This document shows, piece by piece, positions 32,506-40,709 of a stretch of 64,000 nucleotides of DNA. How positions within the stretch are numbered: the stretch's first letter is position 1; each line of letters starts with the position of its first letter. A program made the position numbers and the translations under genes. The notes below the pieces were generated by a model that made no database searches, was not told the DNA's origin, and was given only the letters and a program-made list of their open reading frames with translations. The DNA is from Firmicutes bacterium UBA1702 (GTDB lineage: Bacteria; Bacillota; Clostridia; Peptostreptococcales; Anaerovoracaceae). Location of the stretch: NCBI GenBank assembly GCA_002320005.1, contig DCJK01000016.1:10423-74422 (forward strand), given 5' to 3'.

Positions 32506-33635
32506 TAAAAGAAATTTCCTTTCTCCGCTTCGGCAAGATAATCTGCGTCTATGGCGCCTTCTGCAAAGGTGGCCATTCCGTTCATGCAGGCACAAGCCGT
32601 TTCGATTATGTTGAAGCTTATCGGGCAGCCGCTGCCTTCACCCAGGCGCATGCCAAGATCAAAGTACGGACGTATTCCTATTGCATCTACGGCTATTTTG
32701 TAACCCTGTTCCTTTGAGAGATGAGAGCCGAAGAGAAAATTCAGTGTGTTAGGGGCAAGGCGGACTGCTGCCAGTGCGGCAACAGCGGAAATATAACCGT
32801 CCACTACTACCGGAATGCGATAGTATGCCGCACCCAAAAATACTCCTGTCATTGCACATATATCAAAGCCGCCCACTCTGGCAAGGATGCCCACGATATC
32901 TTCTCCGATGCAGCCGGCAGCTGCCTCGGTTACGATCCTGATTTTTTTAGCAAGGCCTTCGTCGTTGAGACCGCCGCCTCGACCTACAACTGAATCCCCG
33001 CTTTTCCCGGTTATGGCTGACAGAACGCAGGCGCTGGTGGTGGTGTTACCTATGCCCATCTCACCTACACCGAGAATATGGTAGCCGCAGTCTTTTACGG
33101 CTTTTGCCGCGTCGAGACCGCAGTAAATGGCTTCAAGAGCCTGTTCCCTTGTCATGGCAGGCTCCTTGGCCAGGTTTCGGGTTCCGTCTCCCAGGTGCTT
33201 TCTGAATATTTTGTTAGTAAGTCTTCCGTTTTCCGTCATGGAATCTGTATAGAGAACTTCCGGAACAGGAAGCTTTATTCCCATGTCAACCACCAGAAGA
33301 TCTATGTCGAAGTGCTTTGCCATGGAACTTACGCCCGTAAGGCGTCTTGTAAAATTGACAGTTTGTGACAGAGTGACGGACTGTGGGGCAGAAGCTACGC
33401 CTTCTTCGACTACGCCGTTATCGGCAGACATTATTACGATAGCTTTCTTTTCTATGGTATTTTTCACTTTGCCTGTTATTCCTGCCATCTGAATAGAGAT
33501 GTCTTCAAGGGTTCCAAGGGCGCCGGTAGGCTTTGCCAGAACTTTCTGCCTTTCCCGGGCAAGATTAACGGCATCGGAATCCGGAATACCGGCAGCAGAT
33601 ATTGTTTCAAGTACTTCTTTCAAACGAGTTTCCAT
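32505..33635 (-). CDS. cobT: Nicotinate-nucleotide-dimethylbenzimidazole phosphoribosyltransferase
   Basis: A 376-residue enzyme making alpha-ribazole phosphate from a lower-ligand base and nicotinate mononucleotide. Blocks seen: QKVLAKPTGALGTLEDI (about 28-44), IVIMSADNGVVEEGV, MGIGNTTTSACVL and GRGGGLNDEGL; the catalytic Glu region lies near ARVGGFDICAM. The start is the ATG at 33635 with AAGGGAG upstream, not the upstream extension of the frame. Length is slightly above the usual 350-360. The base attached cannot be told; no bluB or bza genes are seen here. Confidence 0.94.
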   Translation of the reverse strand: METRLKEVLETISAAGIPDSDAVNLARERQKVLAKPTGALGTLEDISIQMAGITGKVKNTIEKKAIVIMSADNGVVEEGVASAPQSVTLSQTVNFTRRLTGVSSMAKHFDIDLLVVDMGIKLPVPEVLYTDSMTENGRLTNKIFRKHLGDGTRNLAKEPAMTREQALEAIYCGLDAAKAVKDCGYHILGVGEMGIGNTTTSACVLSAITGKSGDSVVGRGGGLNDEGLAKKIRIVTEAAAGCIGEDIVGILARVGGFDICAMTGVFLGAAYYRIPVVVDGYISAVAALAAVRLAPNTLNFLFGSHLSKEQGYKIAVDAIGIRPYFDLGMRLGEGSGCPISFNIIETACACMNGMATFAEGAIDADYLAEAEKGNFF

Positions 33636-33657
33636 AATTTTCTCCCTTATGTGATGA

Positions 33658-34434
33658 TTATATGTATTTATGTTTCTTAAGCCAGGCAAGACATTCTGCA
33701 CATTGGCGGGCTTCAACCGTAAAAGTGAGATTGCCGCGGCAATTTTTTTCTATGGTATCAAGAAGGTGTTTCATGTCAATGGTACCCTCATCGAAGCTGC
33801 TGTGAGAGTCGCTGTACCCATCATTGTTATGAAGATGGAAATGCCTGATATAAGGTGAAAGTACGCGAACCCAGTCATCTATGGAGACGCCGGCAGAAGT
33901 CATGGCGTTGGCATGACCTGTGTCAAGACATATGCCTATGCGAGAATCCTTTATACGGCTCATCATATCAGCCAGCATGAAGGGCTCATCTTCCAGCACG
34001 TTCTCTATACATATATTGAAATCAACAGGCTTGTCAGCCATAAAGGCCTCCCAGAACATGGCCCCCTTTTCGACCTGCCATTCTTTGAAATATATAAAGG
34101 GCATCCAGCCGTTATGAACAATCATACGACTGACACCGAGAGCTCGGCATACTTCGTAGGCCTCTTCCAGACGATCTGCGGCCATCCGGCGCGCTCTGTA
34201 ATCTATGGCAGCCGGGCATATTTCCGTGAAAGGCCCATGGACAAGAGCACGGGAAGTTCCGGCAGTTTCCAGATCTTTTCGCATTTCCGTTAGAAGATTA
34301 TTTCTGTTGGAAGAATCAAGAGCTTCAGATATGCAGGTGTGATTGAATTCAAGACCGCACCCGTAGAGCCGGGCCGTTTCAAGAGCATTATCCTCAAAAG
34401 TCGCAATATACAGATTATCTTTTATATTTAACAT
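33658..34434 (-). CDS. Sugar-phosphate isomerase/epimerase-like TIM-barrel protein
   Basis: A 258-residue protein of the xylose-isomerase-like/AP endonuclease 2 superfamily. Metal-binding landmarks: ALVHGPFTEICP (about 63-74), RMIVHNGW, ICIENVLEDEP, GICLDTGHANAM and FHLHNNDGYSDSH, with the terminal TVEARQC. It leads the cobalamin operon, 22 bases before cobT, with an AAAGGA ribosome site. No known cobalamin step uses this fold, so its role there is open; a hitchhiking sugar enzyme is equally possible. Confidence 0.8.
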   Translation of the reverse strand: MLNIKDNLYIATFEDNALETARLYGCGLEFNHTCISEALDSSNRNNLLTEMRKDLETAGTSRALVHGPFTEICPAAIDYRARRMAADRLEEAYEVCRALGVSRMIVHNGWMPFIYFKEWQVEKGAMFWEAFMADKPVDFNICIENVLEDEPFMLADMMSRIKDSRIGICLDTGHANAMTSAGVSIDDWVRVLSPYIRHFHLHNNDGYSDSHSSFDEGTIDMKHLLDTIEKNCRGNLTFTVEARQCAECLAWLKKHKYI

Positions 34435-34459
34435 ATTAAATCCTTTCTGCTAAGTATTC

Positions 34460-34468
34460 ATTATAACA
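34460..34468 (-). promoter_or_regulatory. Extended -10 promoter of the cobalamin operon
   Basis: Reverse strand TGT-TATAAT, about 25 bases before the first gene. No good -35 is seen, and the 144-bp gap holds no recognisable cobalamin riboswitch. Confidence 0.5.
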
Positions 34469-34511
34469 CAGAAAGCAGTAAAAAAAAAGAGTATGCGGTG
34501 TGCCGGCGGTG

Positions 34512-34540
34512 TTGCACAGACGAATATTTTTTGATAAAAT
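34512..34540 (+). promoter_or_regulatory. Promoter of the EamA transporter gene
   Basis: TTGCAC (34512-34517), 17 bp, TAAAAT (34535-34540), 38 bases before the ATG. Confidence 0.6.
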
Positions 34541-34578
34541 TAAACCGTGGCTTAATAATTTAAGGAAGAGGAAAAATT

Positions 34579-35493
34579 ATGAGCAAAAAAATGCAAAGCA
34601 ACATCTTGCTGCTGCTGACTGCCATCATCTGGGGTTCAGCATTCGTAGCACAAAAAAGCGGAATGGATTATGTGGAGCCATTCACTTTTAACGGTATCAG
34701 AACCTTCATCGGAGGTCTGGTGCTGATTCCGGTGATTTTCTTTATGGAAAAAAAGAATCCGCCGGAAGAAATAAGTAGAGAAGAAAAAACAAAGAAAAAC
34801 AAGGAGCTTCTCATAGGCGGCATCTGCTGCGGACTGGCGCTCTTTGCGGCAAGTTCTCTGCAGCAGTTCGGCGTAAGCTATACCACAGCCGGAAAGGCAG
34901 GCTTCATCACAACACTCTATGTGGTCTTTGTTCCTATCATAAGCGTGCTTCTGAGGAAAAAAGTAAGACCTATAATGTGGCTGTGTGTCGCCATGGGGGC
35001 GGTAGGTCTGTATCTGTTATGTATGACAGATGCTTCTTTCAGACTGACTTTCGGAGACACTCTGGTTCTGCTCTGTGCAGTGGCCTTTGCCGTACATATT
35101 CTTACCGTGGATCACTTTTCACCTAAGATGGACGGAATAAAACTTTCCTGCATCCAGTTTCTGACAGTGGGAATTGTAAGTATGGTATGCATGTTCATAT
35201 TTGAGCACCCGGACATCCACGCCATACTTGACTGTGCGGTGCCGCTTCTGTATGCCGGCGTGCTTTCCTGCGGACTGGGATTTACATTCCAGGTAGTAGC
35301 GCAGAAACATGCAGAGCCTACTGTTGCATCTCTGCTGATGAGTCTGGAATCGGTGTTTGCCGTCGTATTCGGGGCATTACTGCTTCATGAGACGATGTCA
35401 ATGAGAGAACTTTCGGGATGCCTGATAATATTCATAGCAGTAATAATTTCTCAGCTTCCTGAGAAAAAACCACAGAAAGAAGGCGAGGCATAA
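34579..35493 (+). CDS. EamA/DMT-family transporter
   Basis: A 304-residue membrane protein with ten predicted helices in two EamA repeats. The first begins LLLLTAIIWGSAFVAQKSGMDYVEPFTFNGIRTF (split, residues 8-41), the second near LVLLCAVAFAVHILTVDHFS; ESVFAVVFGALLLHETMS (about 260-277) is the typical C-terminal repeat block. Family members export amino acids or metabolites; the substrate here is unknown. GGAAGAGG lies before the ATG. The HD gene begins at the base after its stop, so they form an operon. Confidence 0.9.
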   Translation: MSKKMQSNILLLLTAIIWGSAFVAQKSGMDYVEPFTFNGIRTFIGGLVLIPVIFFMEKKNPPEEISREEKTKKNKELLIGGICCGLALFAASSLQQFGVSYTTAGKAGFITTLYVVFVPIISVLLRKKVRPIMWLCVAMGAVGLYLLCMTDASFRLTFGDTLVLLCAVAFAVHILTVDHFSPKMDGIKLSCIQFLTVGIVSMVCMFIFEHPDIHAILDCAVPLLYAGVLSCGLGFTFQVVAQKHAEPTVASLLMSLESVFAVVFGALLLHETMSMRELSGCLIIFIAVIISQLPEKKPQKEGEA

Positions 35494-36045
35494 ATGATTG
35501 GCAGAGAAGAAGCTTTTGAACTGCTGAAAAAATATAATAAAGACGAATTTCATATTCATCATGGCAAAATGGTGGAAGGGACAATGAGATACTTTGCCGG
35601 GAAACTGGGATACAGCGACGAAGTAGAGTTCTGGGGAATAGTAGGCTTGCTCCATGACATCGACTTTGAGATGTGGCCGGATGAGCATTGCAAGAAAGCA
35701 CCTGAACTGCTTAGAGAGGCCGGAGTGGATGAGAGAACCATACATGCGGTAGTTTCTCACGGCTATGGACTGTGTGTGGATGTTGAGCCGGAGCACGAGA
35801 TGGAAAAAGTGCTTTTTGCCTGCGATGAACTGACAGGGCTCATCGGAGCAGCTGCGTTGATGAGACCTTCCAAAAGCTGCAAAGATATGGAACTCAAGTC
35901 ACTTAAAAAGAAATTCAAGGACAAGAGATTTGCAGCCGGCTGTGACAGAGATGTAATAACAAAGGGAGCTCAGATGCTCGGGTGGGAGCTGGATGAGCTG
36001 CTGGGCGAAACTCTTGAGGCCATGAAAACCTGCGAGGAAGCTTGA
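35494..36045 (+). CDS. HD-domain hydrolase
   Basis: A 183-residue HD protein: HIHHGKMVEGTM (about 19-30) gives the first His, GLLHDIDFEMWPDEHCKKAP the HD pair, AVVSHGYG the next His and FACDELTGLI the last Asp. The pattern matches small clostridial HD proteins often called HDIG-related hydrolases. The substrate is unknown. It directly follows the EamA gene, and a terminator lies 26 bases after its stop. Confidence 0.85.
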   Translation: MIGREEAFELLKKYNKDEFHIHHGKMVEGTMRYFAGKLGYSDEVEFWGIVGLLHDIDFEMWPDEHCKKAPELLREAGVDERTIHAVVSHGYGLCVDVEPEHEMEKVLFACDELTGLIGAAALMRPSKSCKDMELKSLKKKFKDKRFAAGCDRDVITKGAQMLGWELDELLGETLEAMKTCEEA

Positions 36046-36070
36046 CGGAATTAAGTACTATAAAAACAAT

Positions 36071-36105
36071 AAAAGCGAACCTTATTTTGCGAGGTTCGCT
36101 TTTTT
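36071..36105 (+). terminator. Terminator after the EamA-HD operon
   Basis: AAAGCGAACCT pairs perfectly with AGGTTCGCTTT around TATTTTGCG, followed by a T-run. Confidence 0.93.
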
Positions 36106-36270
36106 GTTCGTGAAACATAAGGATAAGTTCATAAATATGCAAAATATCAAAAAATATTTCACGATAATCCGTATAAAATGTTGCAAAAAACCTACAAAGG
36201 TGGTATAAATTTTATGTCTTATTTTTTGGTATTATTGAGGAATTATTTTGGAGAAAGGAAAGCAAAGATA

Positions 36271-37674
36271 ATGGACAAGTTTTTCAAAATCTCTGAGCAT
36301 GGCTCAACGGTAAAGACAGAAATCATTGCAGGTCTTACCACATTCTTCGCAATGGCATATATTGTGTTTGTAAACCCTAACCAGGTAACGGGATTTACCG
36401 AAGGTCTGGGCAACATATGGAATGCTGTATATGTAGCATCGATTTTAGCAGCAACAATCGGTACACTGCTCATGGCCCTTTATGCAAAGAAGCCTTTTGC
36501 ACAGGCTTGCGGAATGGGTCTCAACTCATTCTTCTTCGTAAGTTTCATACTGCCGCAGGTAATTGCCGGAGGCGATTGCGTTCAGGGATATCAGGCAGGT
36601 CTGGTAATCATTCTGATTTCCGGTATCATTTTTATGGTACTTTCCCTGACCGGAGCAAGACAGTACATAGCAAAAGCTATGCCTGAATGTCTCAAAAAGG
36701 CTATCCCTGCAGGTATCGGTTTATTCATAGCTTTCATCGGATTCCAGAATGTAGGAATTATTCAGGCAAATCCGTATACTCTGACTCAGTTTGTAGATAT
36801 CCACGGAGCAATCAACGGAGATGGCATAATGACCGTTATGCCTGCAATACTGGCTCTCGTGGGATTCCTTATCATTGTAATTCTGCAGAAACTTAATGTG
36901 AAGGGAAACGTAATAATCGGAATCCTGGCAACAAGTGTTATATATTACATAGTTACAGGTACAGTGCCTTCATTTGATATCGGACAGATCGGACAGTCAT
37001 TCAAGGATTTCACAGAAGTCGGTGTAGTAGGTGTGTTCAAGGCTTCTTCCTGGTCCCATGCTTTCAGTGCGGAATTTGTAGGCGGCGTGTTTAGTGCAAT
37101 AATGTACATCATCACCTTCTGCCTTGTAGACATGTTTGATACAATCGGAACTCTTTACGGAACCGCTTCACAGGCCGGAATGCTTGATGAAAACGGCGAC
37201 CCTGAAGATCTGGACAAGTGCATGACTTGCGACTCAGTTGCAACTGTTGCCGGTGCTGTTTTAGGTACTTCAACATGCACAACTTTCGTTGAATCCGCTT
37301 CCGGAGTTGCTGCAGGCGGAAGAACCGGTCTCACCAGCCTGGTGGTTTCCATCTGTTTCTTCATCTGCCTGTTCCTGTCACCGCTTGCAAGTATAGTTCC
37401 TTCATGCGCAACTGCACCTGCTCTTGTTTACGTAGGTGTTCTGATGCTTGGAAACTTCAAAAAGGTTGACATGTCAGATATCAGATCCGCAGCTCCTGCA
37501 TTCCTGACTCTGATAATGATGCCGCTGTCATATTCCATCGCCAACGGTATAGGAATCGGTTCAATAGCATACACTCTTATCACTCTTTTCACAGGAAAGT
37601 TTGAGAAGAAAGACATAATGGTAGCTGTAATCGGCGTGCTCTTCTGCCTGAAATTCGTATTCATCACCATGTAA
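36271..37674 (+). CDS. NCS2-family purine (guanine/hypoxanthine) permease
   Basis: A 467-residue membrane transporter of the AzgA/PbuG group: KTEIIAGLTTFFAMAYIVFVNP (about 15-36), CGMGLNSFFF, GIGLFIAFIGFQN and the later TTFVESASGVAAGGRTGLTS, a hallmark of the family. I place the start at ATG 36271 because relatives begin M-x-KFFK; an in-frame ATG at 36214 with AAAGGTGG before it would add 19 residues. A purine phosphoribosyltransferase gene follows, supporting purine uptake and salvage. No purine riboswitch is recognisable in the 225-bp upstream gap. Confidence 0.92.
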   Translation: MDKFFKISEHGSTVKTEIIAGLTTFFAMAYIVFVNPNQVTGFTEGLGNIWNAVYVASILAATIGTLLMALYAKKPFAQACGMGLNSFFFVSFILPQVIAGGDCVQGYQAGLVIILISGIIFMVLSLTGARQYIAKAMPECLKKAIPAGIGLFIAFIGFQNVGIIQANPYTLTQFVDIHGAINGDGIMTVMPAILALVGFLIIVILQKLNVKGNVIIGILATSVIYYIVTGTVPSFDIGQIGQSFKDFTEVGVVGVFKASSWSHAFSAEFVGGVFSAIMYIITFCLVDMFDTIGTLYGTASQAGMLDENGDPEDLDKCMTCDSVATVAGAVLGTSTCTTFVESASGVAAGGRTGLTSLVVSICFFICLFLSPLASIVPSCATAPALVYVGVLMLGNFKKVDMSDIRSAAPAFLTLIMMPLSYSIANGIGIGSIAYTLITLFTGKFEKKDIMVAVIGVLFCLKFVFITM

Positions 37675-37734
37675 TACAAGGTCAGAAAAGAGATAAAAAA
37701 CGAAAAGTCACGGCTTGACGAAATATTATAAAAT

Positions 37735-37767
37735 GCTCCGGACCCTTTTTGGAACCGGAGCTTTTTT
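37735..37767 (+). terminator. Terminator after the NCS2 permease
   Basis: GCTCCGG pairs with CCGGAGC, followed by six Ts. Confidence 0.88.
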
Positions 37768-37833
37768 ATCTCCTGATTCCGCAGGACATGCAGAAAATCC
37801 GGACTGCAGAGGTATTGAAACAAAGAGAAATTC

Positions 37834-37862
37834 TTGCAAGGGAAGCGGCAAAGGAGTATAAT
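37834..37862 (+). promoter_or_regulatory. Promoter of the phosphoribosyltransferase gene
   Basis: TTGCAA (37834-37839), 17 bp, perfect TATAAT (37857-37862), 41 bases before the ATG. Confidence 0.75.
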
Positions 37863-37903
37863 CAAAATGTACTATTTCTTTAGTGAAGAAAGGAAGCAAA
37901 TAT

Positions 37904-38455
37904 ATGTTTTACGAAATGACCATAGCAGGATTAAAGAGACAGCTGCCTTTGTGCAAAGTTACGGATGATTTATATATCGGAGCATTTATTATGTTCAGTG
38001 ATGTTGAAATAACTACTGCGTCAGCAAGAGAACTTCTTAAAAAGGCGCCGGAATTTGATATTATGATTACAGCTGAGTCCAAGGGAATTCCTCTTGTTTA
38101 CGAAATGGCGCGTCAGGCAGGCGTCAATGACTACATAGTTGCACGAAAAGGTCCTAAGCTGTACATGAAGGATATAATAACTACAGAAGTTGATTCCATT
38201 ACTACCGATCACATACAGACTCTTTGCATAGGGAAAAAAGAGGCCGATCAGATGAGAGGAAAAAGAGTTCTCATAGTCGATGATGTTATCAGCACCGGTG
38301 AATCCCTCAAATCAATAGAAACTCTGGTAAACCAGGTAGGAGGAAACATCGTGGGCCGCATGACTGTTCTTGCCGAGGGAGAGGCTGCAGACAGGGATGA
38401 CATTATATTCCTCGAAAAACTTCCTGTATTTAATCCTGACGGCAGCATAAAATAA
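37904..38455 (+). CDS. Purine phosphoribosyltransferase (Apt/Xpt-like)
   Basis: A 183-residue type I phosphoribosyltransferase. The PRPP-binding motif is VLIVDDVISTGES (about 126-138), with MITAESKGIPLVYEMAR as the pyrophosphate loop and YIVARKGPKLYM as the flexible hood region, a pattern typical of adenine/xanthine enzymes. The start is ATG 37904 (AAAGGAAGC site), not the GTG 21 bases earlier. Its neighbour is a purine permease, so base salvage to nucleotide is the likely job. The base specificity is undecided. A small unknown gene follows after 4 bases. Confidence 0.88.
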   Translation: MFYEMTIAGLKRQLPLCKVTDDLYIGAFIMFSDVEITTASARELLKKAPEFDIMITAESKGIPLVYEMARQAGVNDYIVARKGPKLYMKDIITTEVDSITTDHIQTLCIGKKEADQMRGKRVLIVDDVISTGESLKSIETLVNQVGGNIVGRMTVLAEGEAADRDDIIFLEKLPVFNPDGSIK

Positions 38456-38459
38456 ACGA

Positions 38460-38765
38460 ATGAAAAGAATTTTACTTGTGCCTGATGAACCGTTTTATAA
38501 CTATGTGGATATTGTCGTGATGGATTTTCCCAAAGGGGAAGAGGAGCCTCCACGGCAGCGTTGCAAGGTGACTGCAGACTTTGGACCGTACGATGTGAAG
38601 CAGCTTAAAATGCGCGGACTTGATCTCGACGGAGCTATGGAGTACTACCGGCAGCACCTGTATGACGTTGTGAGATTCCATATTTCCCAGGACTGGGAGT
38701 GTGTCGGCGGCATGGATAAGGTGATGGACATCATAGAAAAGCACATCAGGACATATTATCAATAA
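38460..38765 (+). CDS. Unknown 101-residue protein
   Basis: A soluble 101-residue protein starting MKRILLVPDEPFYNYVDIVVMDF, with a charged linker (PKGEEEPPRQR) and a helical C-terminal half ending MDKVMDIIEKHIRTYYQ. No family recognised. It is 4 bases downstream of the phosphoribosyltransferase gene without a strong ribosome site of its own, so it is probably translated by coupling. A bidirectional terminator follows. Its codon use is like the neighbours', supporting a real gene. Confidence 0.7.
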   Translation: MKRILLVPDEPFYNYVDIVVMDFPKGEEEPPRQRCKVTADFGPYDVKQLKMRGLDLDGAMEYYRQHLYDVVRFHISQDWECVGGMDKVMDIIEKHIRTYYQ

Positions 38766-38783
38766 TAATATTCAAAAAAAATC

Positions 38784-38822
38784 GGGACAGCTGAATAGCT
38801 TTCAGCTGTCCCTCTCTTTTTA
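38784..38822. terminator. Bidirectional terminator
   Basis: GGGACAGCTGAA pairs with TTCAGCTGTCCC. T-rich on the right and A-rich on the left, so it ends both the + operon and the converging bioY transcript. Confidence 0.9.
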
Positions 38823-38875
38823 TTAAGCATTATTAAACAAGACAATCTTTCAGTTACAGTGATATGCTGCTGTTA

Positions 38876-39457
38876 TCAGTTCCGGAGATCTCGGACAGGG
38901 AGCTTCCTTACAAGCAAGGCTACGGCCGCTATTTTAACGGCATCTCCCGGCAGGAAAGGAAAAATGCATGCCAGGAATCCTGCCCAGAGGGATGATTTTG
39001 TTACAATCATATACCAGATAAGCCCCAGACCGTAGCAGCAGGCAAGGCCGCAGAGCATCAGCAGAACATTTCCCAAGATTCCACCGGCCTTGCTGACGGA
39101 GGAAAGCTTCTTGGACTGCAGACCGCAGATAACAGCGCACACAGCGTAACCTGCAATAAATCCGCCGGTCGGTCCCACAAGTTTTTCCAGGCCTCCGGTG
39201 AAACCTGCAAAGACAGGGAGGCCGATAGCCCCCAGAAGTATGTATATAACCTGACTCATGAGACCATACCTGCTGCCCAGAAGAAGTCCTGCCATATATG
39301 GACCTATGAGAGCCAGGTTTATGGGAACCGGAGTAAAAAACAGGTTTATATTTATCCATGAGCATACGGCAGTCAGAGCAGCAAAAATTCCTGCCAGTAT
39401 GAGTTTTTTTGTTTTAAGAGATTTATCTTTGGAAGTATTTGATTCTATATTGTTCAT
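38876..39457 (-). CDS. bioY: Biotin transporter S component
   Basis: A 193-residue membrane protein of the BioY family, the substrate-binding subunit of an ECF-type biotin importer. Six helices are predicted; conserved blocks are FFTPVPINLALIGPYMAGLLLG (split, about 41-62) and GFTGGLEKLVGPTGGFIAGY (about 84-103), which build the biotin site. No EcfAT genes are near, so it would use a shared energising module or work alone. It follows birA by 7 bases, so transporter and biotin sensor are coexpressed. Confidence 0.94.
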   Translation of the reverse strand: MNNIESNTSKDKSLKTKKLILAGIFAALTAVCSWININLFFTPVPINLALIGPYMAGLLLGSRYGLMSQVIYILLGAIGLPVFAGFTGGLEKLVGPTGGFIAGYAVCAVICGLQSKKLSSVSKAGGILGNVLLMLCGLACCYGLGLIWYMIVTKSSLWAGFLACIFPFLPGDAVKIAAVALLVRKLPVRDLRN

Positions 39458-39464
39458 ATTATTG

Positions 39465-40460
39465 CTATATATCCTTTCTGATGGTTACTTCACCGCTGGT
39501 GATGGTTTCCATCTGGCGGGAGCGGCGTCCCTCCATATATTCAACGATAAGACCGCCGTTTTCGTCTATGTCGATAGCACGAGCTCTGACACCCTTTCCG
39601 CCATGCTCGGGCATATCGCTGTAGGAGGTGCCATAAAGCAGAATCTGCTGCCCCAGAATCATAGAGCGGGAACGGTACTCTCTCAGAAGCTTCTTTTTGT
39701 CAAAGTTATTGAGCATGTCAAAGAAATTGTTGACTATGGAAGCCGCCAGAGCCATGCGATTAAAATCCTTGGGAGCATCTTTTATATATGTGGCGCTGCC
39801 GGCTATATCTTCCGGGAAATTCTGCTCAAAGCAGTTTACGCCTATTCCGACGATTATACGGCTTATATTGCCTGTCTCGAAATTTGTCTCAGCTTCAGTG
39901 AGGATTCCGCACACCTTTCTGCCGTGGAGATACACATCATTAACCCACTTGATTTTCGGACCGAGTCCTGTGACTTCCTGGAAAGCACGGCATACAGCCA
40001 AGGCAGAAACTGCGGTGACAAGCATGGATTTGTCCAGACTGAAATCCGGACAGAAGGCTATGGTCATATAAAGCCCTTTCGAAGGAGGTGAATAAAAGCT
40101 CCTTCCCATGCGGCCGCGGCCTTTTGTCTGTTCATTGGCTATTATTATATTTGGAATGGTCACATCACCCAAGGTCTTTGCATAGTTGTTGGTGGAATCT
40201 ACTGAGTCAAGTATATGAACCTTGCAAGGAATATTTACTGCATCTCTGATGCAGGAGGCAGAAAGCACATCCCCCTTTTGAACCAGGCGATAGCCCACAC
40301 CGGCTCTGGATTCTATTTCGAAGCCCTCATCCTGCAGTTTACCGATGGCCTTCCATATTGAGTTGCGAGAAAGCCCCAGAGTGGATGCCAGTTCCTGTCC
40401 GGATATATATTCTGCGTCTCTGCCATGTAAAATTTCTAAAATCTGTGACTTGGTTGACAT
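39465..40460 (-). CDS. birA: Bifunctional biotin ligase/biotin operon repressor
   Basis: A 331-residue group II BirA. The N-terminal winged helix (about 1-65, SGQELASTLGLSRNSIWKAI) binds DNA; the ligase has DSVDSTNNYAK (about 84-94), the biotinyl-AMP loop TKGRGRMGRSFYSPPSKGLY and KWVNDVYLHGRKVCGIL. It attaches biotin to carboxylase or decarboxylase subunits and, as holo-dimer, represses biotin genes. A spaced dyad over its own -35 suggests autoregulation together with bioY. TGAGGAGG precedes the ATG. Confidence 0.95.
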   Translation of the reverse strand: MSTKSQILEILHGRDAEYISGQELASTLGLSRNSIWKAIGKLQDEGFEIESRAGVGYRLVQKGDVLSASCIRDAVNIPCKVHILDSVDSTNNYAKTLGDVTIPNIIIANEQTKGRGRMGRSFYSPPSKGLYMTIAFCPDFSLDKSMLVTAVSALAVCRAFQEVTGLGPKIKWVNDVYLHGRKVCGILTEAETNFETGNISRIIVGIGVNCFEQNFPEDIAGSATYIKDAPKDFNRMALAASIVNNFFDMLNNFDKKKLLREYRSRSMILGQQILLYGTSYSDMPEHGGKGVRARAIDIDENGGLIVEYMEGRRSRQMETITSGEVTIRKDI

Positions 40461-40489
40461 GATTGCCTCCTCATTAAAAGTATAGTAAC

Positions 40490-40543
40490 AGTATAACTGC
40501 GACAGAAAAAGATGTCAACCGATATTTTTCGACAAGGTGACAA
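40490..40543 (-). promoter_or_regulatory. birA-bioY promoter with a probable BirA operator
   Basis: On the minus strand: TTGACA (40518-40513), 17 bp, TATACT (40495-40490). A spaced dyad TGTCAACC (40513-40520) N15 GGTGACAA (40536-40543, + strand sense) overlaps the -35, resembling the TTGT(A/C)AACC-N14-16 BirA boxes of Firmicutes with one base missing on one arm. Role inferred. Confidence 0.55.
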
Positions 40544-40658
40544 CGTAAAGCTTTCACTGAACATCACTATAAGGACATAAAAAAATGCTAAAGTTGCAGA
40601 TAAAGCCATTGAAGGCATGTAAAAAATTAACACAAAGCTTTATTGTGAAGAAAAATCA

Positions 40659-40667
40659 TGATATAAT
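40659..40667 (+). promoter_or_regulatory. Extended -10 promoter of the CNNM-secA operon
   Basis: TG-A-TATAAT with only a weak TTTATT upstream at 17 bp; 43 bases before the ATG at 40710. The rest of the 40461-40709 gap holds the birA control region and nothing else recognised. Confidence 0.6.
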
Positions 40668-40709
40668 ATAAAAGCTTATATTCATTATAAAAATGAGGGG
40701 AGTATTTTG

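Noticed and set aside
34435..34578. Possible cobalamin riboswitch before the cobalamin operon
   Set aside because: The gap is too short for a standard cobalamin aptamer plus expression platform, and no B12-box-like block is visible.
36046..36270. Possible purine riboswitch before the NCS2 permease
   Set aside because: No pair of loop sequences or conserved junction residues of the purine aptamer could be found; the region holds a terminator and an ordinary -10.
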